From Candidatus Aminicenantes bacterium UBA876 (GTDB taxonomy: Bacteria; Acidobacteriota; Aminicenantia; UBA2199), in assembly GCA_002294665.1 (NCBI GenBank), contig DBFQ01000104.1, positions 1 through 8,003 on the forward strand: a stretch of 8,003 bases of DNA, given 5' to 3'. The position numbers and the translations under genes are program-made. The notes beneath the pieces were generated by a model. That model had not been told where the DNA came from and ran no database searches. It was given only the letters and a program-made list of their open reading frames with translations. Of this stretch, positions 1 through 4,727 are shown in pieces (within the stretch, counting starts at the first letter, position 1; every line of letters starts with the position of its first letter).

Positions 1-1776
1 TTTTCCATCATCGCCCATATCGACCACGGCAAATCCACCATCGCAGATCGTTTCATCCAGTCCGGAGTGTTCCGGGACAATCAGGCCGTGGACGACCGCG
101 TCATGGATTCCATGGATCTGGAACGCGAACGCGGCATCACCATCAAGAGCCACTTCGTGCGCCTGACCTACAAACACAGCGACGGCGAAACCTATCGCCT
201 CAACCTGATCGACACTCCCGGGCATATCGATTTCACCTACGAGGTATCCCGCTCGCTGGCCGCCTGCGAAGGCGCGCTGCTGGTCATCGATTCCACCCAG
301 GGAGTGGAAGCCCAGACCGTGGCCAACACCTACCTGGCGCTGGACAACGACCTGGCGCTGATCCCGGTGATGAACAAGATCGACCTGCCCAACACGGAAC
401 TGGAAAAATCACTGGACCAGGTGGAAAACATCATCGGTATCCCCCGTGAGGAGGCCCTGCTGGTCAGCGCCAAGACCGGCCAGGGCGTGGACGGCATCAT
501 TCCCGCCATCATCGAGCGCATCCCGCCGCCCCAGGGCGACCCGGGGAAGCCCCTGAAAGGGCTGATCTTTGATTCCTGGTTCGACTCCTACCGCGGCGTC
601 ATCATCCTGGTGCGCGTGCTGGACGGCCGCCTGCGCAAGGGGGACCGGGTCAAGTTCCTCTCCAACAACGCCGTCTACGAAGTCAACGAACTGGGTGTCC
701 ACACGCCCAAGCCCACTCCGCTGCCGGAACTGAGCGCCGGAGAAGTCGGCTACATCATCGGCAGTATCAAGAACGTATCTGAAGTCAAGATCGGCGACAC
801 CGTCACCCTGGCCAAGGAGACCCGGGTTGCGGCGCTGCCGGGGTTCAAGGAACCCCAGCCGATGGTATTTGCCGGTTTCTACCCCGGGGAAGGCACCAGC
901 CACGAAGAATTGCGCGAGGCGATTGAAAAACTGGTGCTTAACGATTCATCACTGACGTTTGAACCCGAAACCTCGCCCGCCCTGGGAATCGGCTTCCGTT
1001 GCGGCTTCCTGGGCCTGTTGCACAAAGAGATCATCCAGGAGAGATTGGAACGGGAATACGACCTGGCCATCGTCACCACCGCGCCGTCGGTACGTTACCG
1101 CATCACCAGAACCTCGGGTGAGGTATCGGAAATCGAGTCTCCGGCACAGCTTCCCGAACCGCAGTTCATCCGCGGCATCGAAGAGCCGATTATCGAAGCC
1201 ATTGTGATCACCCCGGCCGAACATCTGGGCAATGTGCTCAAGCTGCTGCAATCGCGCCGCGGCATTCATAAAAAGATGGATTACATCAGCGACCAGCGCA
1301 TCCACCTGACCTACGACCTGCCCCTGGCCGAAGTACTCTACGATTTCTTCAACAAGTTGAAATCGATCTCCCAGGGCTATGCTTCCTTTGACTACGAGTT
1401 CAAACAATACCGCGAAGCTCCGCTGATCAAGCTGGACATCCTCATCAACGGTGAAGCCGTGGATGCCCTGGCCATGATCGTGCACAACGACAACGCTTAC
1501 CATGTCGGTTGCGCCGTCACTTCGCGCATGAAAAAGGTGATCCCGCGCCAGCTCTTTGAAGTGGTGATCCAGGCCGCGATCGGCAAACGCGTGATCGCAC
1601 GCACCGTGGTCAAGGCCCTGCGCAAGAACGTGCTGGCCAAGTGCTACGGCGGCGACATCACGCGTAAGATGAAGTTGCTGGAAAAACAGAAAAAGGGCAA
1701 ACGGCGCATGAAACGCATCGGCAAAGTCGACATCCCCCAGGAAGCCTTCCTGGCCGCGCTGGAAATCGAGGACTGA
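1..1776 (+). CDS. lepA: Elongation factor 4 (LepA), translation GTPase, 5' end cut by window edge
   Basis: LepA binds the ribosome and uses GTP hydrolysis to act on stalled or mistranslocated complexes; it is cytosolic or membrane-associated. The reading frame is open from base 1. In window numbering (591 residues) G1 is AHIDHGKST at 5-13, RGIT of switch I at 44-47, G3 DTPGH at 71-75 with the catalytic His, G4 NKID at 125-128 and G5 SAK at 156-158. The LepA-specific C-terminal domain is present, with [17 protein letters not shown] followed by a Lys/Arg-rich tail and the near-invariant IPQEAFLA close to the stop. Compared from memory with E. coli LepA (MKNIRN before FSII), only about six residues are missing. 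A GTG at 67 is internal, because it would remove the P-loop. The region just before the C-terminal domain reads HND and VGC where HRD and RGR are common, which looks like lineage variation. The next gene is convergent, so lepA is the last gene of its transcript. Confidence 0.97.
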   Translation, partial: FSIIAHIDHGKSTIADRFIQSGVFRDNQAVDDRVMDSMDLERERGITIKSHFVRLTYKHSDGETYRLNLIDTPGHIDFTYEVSRSLAACEGALLVIDSTQGVEAQTVANTYLALDNDLALIPVMNKIDLPNTELEKSLDQVENIIGIPREEALLVSAKTGQGVDGIIPAIIERIPPPQGDPGKPLKGLIFDSWFDSYRGVIILVRVLDGRLRKGDRVKFLSNNAVYEVNELGVHTPKPTPLPELSAGEVGYIIGSIKNVSEVKIGDTVTLAKETRVAALPGFKEPQPMVFAGFYPGEGTSHEELREAIEKLVLNDSSLTFEPETSPALGIGFRCGFLGLLHKEIIQERLEREYDLAIVTTAPSVRYRITRTSGEVSEIESPAQLPEPQFIRGIEEPIIEAIVITPAEHLGNVLKLLQSRRGIHKKMDYISDQRIHLTYDLPLAEVLYDFFNKLKSISQGYASFDYEFKQYREAPLIKLDILINGEAVDALAMIVHNDNAYHVGCAVTSRMKKVIPRQLFEVVIQAAIGKRVIARTVVKALRKNVLAKCYGGDITRKMKLLEKQKKGKRRMKRIGKVDIPQEAFLAALEIED

Positions 1777-1785
1777 CGGAGCGAA

Positions 1786-2481
1786 TCAGCCGATCTCGAG
1801 CGCCGCGGCCACCGCGGCTTTGGCGTGGATCTCCAGGGTGTTGAAAAGCACGTGGGTGGTGTGCTCCGGCTTCACCAGCAGGGGGATTTCCGTGCAACCC
1901 AGTATTATGCCCTCGGCCCCGCGCTTGACCAGTCCGTCCATGATCTCCAGGAAGCGTTGCCGCCGCTCGGGACGGAATTCCTCGCGCATCAACTCATTGA
2001 AAATCGTGTGGTCGATGAAGCCGCGCTCGGCTTCGGGCGGCACCAGGGATTCAATCCCGGCCGCGGCCAGTTTGTCGTGATAGAAATCCTCTTCCATGGT
2101 GATGCGCGTACCCAGCAGCCCCACCCGGCGCATGCCGCGGCTGCGGATCATTTCCGCCGTGGCGCGCGCGATGTGAACCAGGGGCACGGACAATTCGCTT
2201 TCCAGGCGGTCCGCGTAGCGATGGGGTGTGTTGGCACACAGCATCACCAGGCCGCATCCGGCCGCCTGCAGCCCCATCGCCGCCCGCTGAAACGGTTCGT
2301 ACAGCCGCTCCGCGTCATTCAAGCGCCGCAACGCGTCCACTTCTCCAAAATCCAGTGACCACAGGATACAGGGCGCGGTAAACGCGCCGCCGCGCAGGCG
2401 CGCGGCTTCGCTGTTGATGACGCGATAATAATCCACGCTGGATACCCAGCCCGTACCGCCGATCATGCCGATGGTTTTCAT
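1786..2481 (-). CDS. Aspartate/glutamate racemase family protein (YgeA-like amino-acid racemase)
   Basis: A 231-residue cytosolic protein of the Asp/Glu/hydantoin racemase superfamily, closest in appearance to E. coli YgeA (broad-specificity amino-acid racemase). Such enzymes racemise amino acids without PLP, using two cysteines as acid and base. Both are in place: Cys82 in MLCANTPH and Cys196 in LGCTEIPLL. Other family marks are the N-terminal KTIGMIGG, YY at 18-19, and LLGTRITMEEDFY at 122-134. Length is normal for the family. The glycine loop reads GGTGWVSS where YgeA has GGMSWEST, so the subfamily and substrate may differ. The ATG is preceded on its own strand by GAGGT four bases upstream, which supports this start. 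It converges on lepA with a 9-bp gap and appears to be a single-gene transcript. Alternatives are aspartate racemase or an uncharacterised RacX-type enzyme; the substrate cannot be read from the sequence. Confidence 0.9.
   Translation of the reverse strand: MKTIGMIGGTGWVSSVDYYRVINSEAARLRGGAFTAPCILWSLDFGEVDALRRLNDAERLYEPFQRAAMGLQAAGCGLVMLCANTPHRYADRLESELSVPLVHIARATAEMIRSRGMRRVGLLGTRITMEEDFYHDKLAAAGIESLVPPEAERGFIDHTIFNELMREEFRPERRQRFLEIMDGLVKRGAEGIILGCTEIPLLVKPEHTTHVLFNTLEIHAKAAVAAALEIG
1802..1818. other. Strong GC hairpin at the lepA/racemase convergence
   Basis: GCCGCGG and CCGCGGC form a perfect 7-bp stem with a CCA loop, followed on the + strand by CTTTGG. It lies 25 bp past the lepA stop, inside the last codons of the racemase gene, where it encodes an Ala-rich stretch. 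The 9-bp gap leaves no room for a separate terminator, so this hairpin could help end lepA transcription. The T tract is very short and the Ala codons alone could explain the palindrome. Confidence 0.3.
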
Positions 2482-2626
2482 GAAGACCTCACTTTATGCG
2501 CTTTCTGCGACTGCCTCAAACTCCGCTCCTTCCGGCTTTGCCGGGCCGGATTCTTGCGGAAGCAAAGAACCACCCGGAAATTCCGGTTTTCACTATCCCG
2601 GGCGGTACGTGAATCGCCCTGTCAAC

Positions 2627-2654
2627 GTAAGGGCGAAAAATTTTTCGCCCCTAC
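2627..2654. repeat. 28-bp palindrome with a perfect 20-bp core
   Basis: The core GGGCGAAAAATTTTTCGCCC at 2631-2650 is its own reverse complement. One mismatched pair (2630/2651) is followed by three more matching pairs (GTA/TAC), giving 28 bp. The A5T5 centre with GC-rich arms looks like a dispersed REP-like palindrome. It could also act as a terminator for the - strand transcript arriving from the zinc-ribbon gene. The symmetry is seen directly; the role is inferred. Confidence 0.7.
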
Positions 2655-2656
2655 AA

Positions 2657-2677
2657 CTGTCACCTGTCACCTGATAC
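2657..2677. repeat. Heptamer tandem repeat, CTGTCAC x 3
   Basis: Two exact copies of CTGTCAC are followed by CTGATAC, then a partial fourth unit starting CTG. It sits directly after the palindrome and just before the hairpin at 2699. It is a short low-copy array with no visible coding or regulatory role. Confidence 0.5.
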
Positions 2678-2698
2678 CTGCGTGTCCGCCGAAGCCTT

Positions 2699-2721
2699 GG
2701 CGAAGGTGGGTCACCTTCGTC
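2699..2721. repeat. Stem-loop with 8-bp perfect stem abutting the octamer array
   Basis: CGAAGGTG (2701-2708) and CACCTTCG (2712-2719) pair perfectly around a GGT loop. A G-T pair and a G-C pair extend the stem, the last pair using the first base of the octamer array. The upstream TCCGCC at 2685-2690 can alternatively pair with GGTGGG at 2706-2711, so this may be part of a larger REP-like element. A terminator role for the - strand unit is possible, but no T tract follows. Confidence 0.5.
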
Positions 2722-2800
2722 CAACTCTCCAACTTTCCAACTCTCCAACTTCTCAACTCTCCAACTTTCCAACTCTCCAACTCTCCAACTTTCCAACTTT
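2721..2800. repeat. Octamer tandem array A: CCAACTYT x 10
   Basis: Exactly ten 8-bp units fill 80 bp. Four are CCAACTCT, four are CCAACTTT, and units 4 and 5 carry single changes (CCAACTTC, TCAACTCT). There are no indels. The array ends 9 bp from the stop codon of the - strand zinc-ribbon gene, so it would be read as ARAGTTGG in the 3' region of that transcript. The same unit recurs in reverse orientation at 4410-4481, on the other side of the VWA gene. Confidence 0.9.
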
Positions 2801-2809
2801 ATTCCCGTC

Positions 2810-3019
2810 TCAACCCATCCAGAAACCCTTACGGTGGGTCACGCCCAGCACCTTTCTGCATTGGGCGCAATAATAGATATACGCCTTCCCGAGCAGGGTC
2901 TGGATCCGGCGTTGAAATACTTCCCGCACTTCGGTCTGGCAATGGGGACACACGGGGTACACATCTCCCGGATCCTTCACCTGGATCTGCTGATTCGTTC
3001 CAGTTTCAATTGGACTCAT
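2810..3019 (-). CDS. Small CxxC...CxxC zinc-ribbon protein, 69 aa, function unknown
   Basis: I do not recognise a named family. Two cysteine pairs, C24-x-x-C27 in YPVCPHC and C51-x-x-C54 in YYCAQCRK, are 23 residues apart and form a treble-clef or rubredoxin-like zinc-ribbon pattern. There is no signal peptide or membrane segment, so it is probably cytosolic. The first 20 residues are polar and probably flexible, and the C-terminus ends in the distinctive HRKGFWMG. The ATG is well supported by GGGAGG five bases upstream on the - strand. The gene lies 47 bp downstream of the VWA gene on the same strand, so co-transcription is likely. A zinc-binding nucleic-acid or protein-interaction role is possible but not shown. 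The clean ribosome site and spaced cysteines argue for a real gene. Confidence 0.75.
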   Translation of the reverse strand: MSPIETGTNQQIQVKDPGDVYPVCPHCQTEVREVFQRRIQTLLGKAYIYYCAQCRKVLGVTHRKGFWMG

Positions 3020-3030
3020 CTATTCCTCCC

Positions 3031-3068
3031 CGGCGGTAAAAGCCGCCGCACGCCGATCCGGCCGGATC
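3031..3068 (-). other. Intercistronic hairpin and palindrome between VWA and zinc-ribbon genes
   Basis: On the - strand, CGGCGG and CCGCCG (3031-3048) form a 6-bp stem with a 6-base loop that directly abuts the GGGAGG ribosome site of the zinc-ribbon gene. Just upstream, GATCCGGCCGGATC (3055-3068) is a perfect 14-bp palindrome overlapping the VWA stop codon. These could mark mRNA processing, 3'-end protection or translational control of the second gene. The pairing is seen; the function is inferred. Confidence 0.45.
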
Positions 3069-4335
3069 AGCGCCTGAATACCTTGCGCTCTCCCGCCCGC
3101 AACTCAAAAGGCATCGTCTTGCCGTCGATTTCGATGACATAACTCCCCGGCGGCAGGGGCATGGAACTGGCCGTATTGGATACCTCACCCACTCTGCGGC
3201 CATCCGTGGTTGAAATGACATGGCCGCCGTAATGGGCGCCGTCTACGGCGACGATCCCCGGTTTGAGCAGCAGTTTTTCTCCGGCAGCCACCCGCGCAGG
3301 CCAGGTCAACGGACCGAAAGTCACCAGGTAGTCGCCGGGCATGAGCGTGATCGAGGCCTGCGTGTTGGAGAGGGAACCGTGTTTGTAACCCGTTTCCGCC
3401 TCCAGTACATCATGTCCCCGAAAACAGGCTCCATCGATACTCAGGTACCCCGGCCGCAATACCGTGGTCCGGCCCGCCACCACTTTCACGCTCTTCCATA
3501 CCGCTCCGGCCACGGTCACGTGGTAGATCCCCGCGGGCAGGTCGATGGTTTCCTGCACGTGGGAAATCAGAACGTCCAGGGGGCGCCCGCTGACGGCATC
3601 GATCACCTGGTGGCCGCGCAGGTCCGCCCCCTCCACCTGCAATTTGCCCGGACCGGGGATGTATTTCTGCGGCAGCTCTCCCGGGGTATTGGCCGCTTCC
3701 ACCAGCGTGGCCCCGAGAATTTCCGCTTCATCCACGTCAAAGTACTTTCCTCCCGCGGCCGCGGCGATGCATTCCAGTTGTCCGCGCGTGGCGGCATCCA
3801 CGCCCAGCCCCACACAATGGATCACCAGCTCAACGTGTTTGGCTTTCAATTGCTGTGCCAGCACACAGGGGTCACCGTCACAGGTTTCCCTACCGTCGCT
3901 GAGCAGGATGATGACGTTCTCTCCGGCCGTGTCCGCAAAGTCAGCGGCGGCCAGTCCGAGCACGTAAGAGATGGGCGTGAATCCCTGCGCTTGAATTTCG
4001 GGCAGCGCGGAACGGATCTTTTCCCGGTTCTCTTCCAGGGGCGCGAAGGGCACCAGCAACTCGGTGTCCGCGCAGTCTTTCTTGTCGCGGTGACTCTGGT
4101 GGCCGTAGGCGCGAAACGCCACCTCCAATCCCGGATCCAGGCAGCCCACCAGTTTGTCCACCGCCTCCATGGCCACGGTGATCTTGCGTTCACCCGACGG
4201 CAGCTTGCCCATCATGCTGCCCGACGCATCCAGCACCAGTTCCACGCGTTTTTCCACCCCTGCCGCAGTGGATGCAGACAGAATCACGCTCAACGCCAGT
4301 CCACAGATTACCGCCAACAGCCGTTTTGATGCCAT
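3067..4335 (-). CDS. Secreted von Willebrand factor A-domain protein with three C-terminal repeat domains
   Basis: A 422-residue protein. Residues 1-25 form a signal peptide (MASKRLL, a hydrophobic core, then STAA before G26). A VWA domain spans about 30-213 with a complete metal-ion site: DASGS at 36-40, Thr120 in GFTP and Asp147 in LLSDGRE. Cysteines at 65, 88, 152, 157, 174 and 189 could form disulfides in the periplasm. Three homologous units of about 64 residues follow (230-296, 297-360, 361-422). They share a (V/I)(D/E)GA...GH start, a central LPPGxY-type turn and an AGE...L(K/R)PG end, and resemble small beta-sandwich repeats. VWA domains usually bind protein partners through the metal site; the partner is unknown here. 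A longer reading frame would start at 4371, but ATG 4335 has the ribosome site and places the signal peptide at the N-terminus. It is followed by the zinc-ribbon gene and is divergent from hdrA. Confidence 0.88.
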   Translation of the reverse strand: MASKRLLAVICGLALSVILSASTAAGVEKRVELVLDASGSMMGKLPSGERKITVAMEAVDKLVGCLDPGLEVAFRAYGHQSHRDKKDCADTELLVPFAPLEENREKIRSALPEIQAQGFTPISYVLGLAAADFADTAGENVIILLSDGRETCDGDPCVLAQQLKAKHVELVIHCVGLGVDAATRGQLECIAAAAGGKYFDVDEAEILGATLVEAANTPGELPQKYIPGPGKLQVEGADLRGHQVIDAVSGRPLDVLISHVQETIDLPAGIYHVTVAGAVWKSVKVVAGRTTVLRPGYLSIDGACFRGHDVLEAETGYKHGSLSNTQASITLMPGDYLVTFGPLTWPARVAAGEKLLLKPGIVAVDGAHYGGHVISTTDGRRVGEVSNTASSMPLPPGSYVIEIDGKTMPFELRAGERKVFRR

Positions 4336-4340
4336 GGCTT

Positions 4341-4348
4341 CCTCCTCC
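4341..4348 (-). promoter_or_regulatory. Ribosome binding site fixing the VWA start at 4335
   Basis: On the - strand GGAGGAGG lies five bases before the ATG at 4335. The alternative start at 4371 lies upstream of this site and would add a 12-residue acidic, Gly-rich stretch ahead of the signal peptide. That makes the downstream start much more likely. Confidence 0.8.
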
Positions 4349-4409
4349 GGGCCGGAGCCGACCCCGCTCATGATACGGGAAGGCCGAAAGAAAAATCAAA
4401 CTTATAAGG

Positions 4410-4481
4410 AAAGTTGGAGAGTTGAAAAGTTGGGGAGTTGAAAAGTTGGGGAGTTGGAGAGTTGGAGAGTTGGAGAGTCGG
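4410..4481. repeat. Octamer tandem array B: ARAGTTGG x 9, inverted copy of array A
   Basis: Nine 8-bp units fill 72 bp without indels: three AAAGTTGG, two AGAGTTGG and four single-base variants (AGAGTTGA, GGAGTTGA, GGAGTTGG, AGAGTCGG). Each is the reverse complement of the CCAACTYT family at 2721-2800. The array sits about 75 bp upstream of the VWA start codon, so it borders or overlaps that gene's promoter. Together the two arrays bracket the VWA/zinc-ribbon unit as imperfect inverted repeats about 1.6 kb apart. The longest perfect match between them that I find by eye is about 23 bp. Confidence 0.88.
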
Positions 4482-4527
4482 AAAACGGTTTTTACGTGAA
4501 ATTTTAACTACTGAGATCGGGCGGGGC

Positions 4528-4556
4528 TTGACAAACGGATTTTAAAGCTTTTAGAT
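4528..4556 (+). promoter_or_regulatory. Candidate sigma-70 promoter for the hdr cluster
   Basis: A perfect -35 box TTGACA lies at 4528-4533. Seventeen bases later is TTAGAT (4551-4556), a weak -10; a one-base shift gives TAGATA. The surrounding DNA is AT-rich against a GC-rich background. Transcription from here would leave a leader of roughly 165 bases before hdrA. A second TTGACA at 4636-4641 with CATACC 18 bases later is an alternative. Confidence 0.35.
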
Positions 4557-4649
4557 AGGTATTGTATCGTTTGAATTTAACTTTAAGGGGCGTCATTTGC
4601 CTGATGCGAAAGCGGGAACAGCGCGGCATTCCAGTTTGACAACCACCTT

Positions 4650-4684
4650 GGGTCTGACCCATACCCGGGTGTTTTTTCAGACCC
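4650..4684 (+). promoter_or_regulatory. Inverted-repeat leader upstream of hdrA, possible attenuator
   Basis: GGGTCTG (4650-4656) pairs perfectly with CAGACCC (4678-4684), enclosing a 21-base loop. Inside that loop, ACCC at 4657 can instead pair with GGGT at 4667, and the palindrome ACCCGGGT at 4663-4670 is followed by GTTTTTT. GGGT at 4650 can also pair with ACCC at 4657. The structures are mutually exclusive and one ends in a T run, which resembles a terminator/antiterminator arrangement. The stems are only 4-7 bp, so this is tentative. Confidence 0.3.
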
Positions 4685-4727
4685 GCTCCGCCGGACATGT
4701 TTCCAGGGAAGGGAAAGGATTGGGAAA

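Larger units (their letters stand above)
2482..2809. other. Intergenic block of 328 bp, gene-free and repeat-rich
   Basis: I see no convincing gene between the racemase start and the zinc-ribbon stop. The stretch holds several inverted repeats, including CCGGC-TTT-GCCGG at 2532-2544 and CCGGAA-A-TTCCGG at 2574-2586 followed by TTTT. It also holds the palindrome, heptamer repeat, hairpin and octamer array listed separately. The racemase promoter must lie at its left end and the 3' end of the VWA/zinc-ribbon transcript at its right end. Open frames crossing the octamer array translate into repetitive peptides (ESWRVGEL, NSPTFQLS types) because an 8-bp unit stays open in several frames; they are not credible proteins. 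Confidence 0.75.
4336..4727. other. Divergent intergenic region of 392 bp between the VWA gene and hdrA
   Basis: No credible gene is seen here. The left part holds the VWA ribosome site and octamer array B. The middle is AT-rich (4490-4590) and carries the hdrA promoter candidate. The right part holds a leader with several complementary ACCC/GGGT segments before the hdrA ribosome site. A - strand TATAAG at 4401-4406 lies between array B and the VWA start and could be a -10 box, but a matching -35 box would fall inside the array and is poor. Long - strand open frames over this region run into hdrA and look like antisense shadows. Confidence 0.65.

Noticed and set aside
1825..2358. 177-aa open frame on the + strand
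   Set aside because: It is antisense to the racemase gene, which has both catalytic cysteines and a good ribosome site.
2493..2519. Racemase promoter (TTGAGG, 15-bp spacer, CATAAA on the - strand)
   Set aside because: Each box matches only four of six positions and the spacer is short, so it is not better than chance.
2593..2796. 67-aa - strand frame with ESWRVGEL heptad-like repeats, resembling a coiled coil
   Set aside because: The repetition comes from the octamer array itself; an 8-bp unit read in triplets gives an 8-residue period, and the rest of the frame is palindrome and hairpin sequence.
2721..2800. Octamer array as a CRISPR
   Set aside because: The unit is 8 bp with no spacers, and no cas genes are nearby.
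3220..4329. 369-aa open frame on the + strand
   Set aside because: It is antisense to the VWA gene, with no domain and the biased composition typical of a shadow frame.
4336..4371. N-terminal extension of the VWA protein to a start at 4371
   Set aside because: The extension contains the ribosome site of the 4335 start and would place a polar stretch before the signal peptide.
4410..4481. G-quadruplex in array B
   Set aside because: The GG tracts are only two bases with about 6-base loops; any structure would be weak, and the tandem repeat explains the pattern better.
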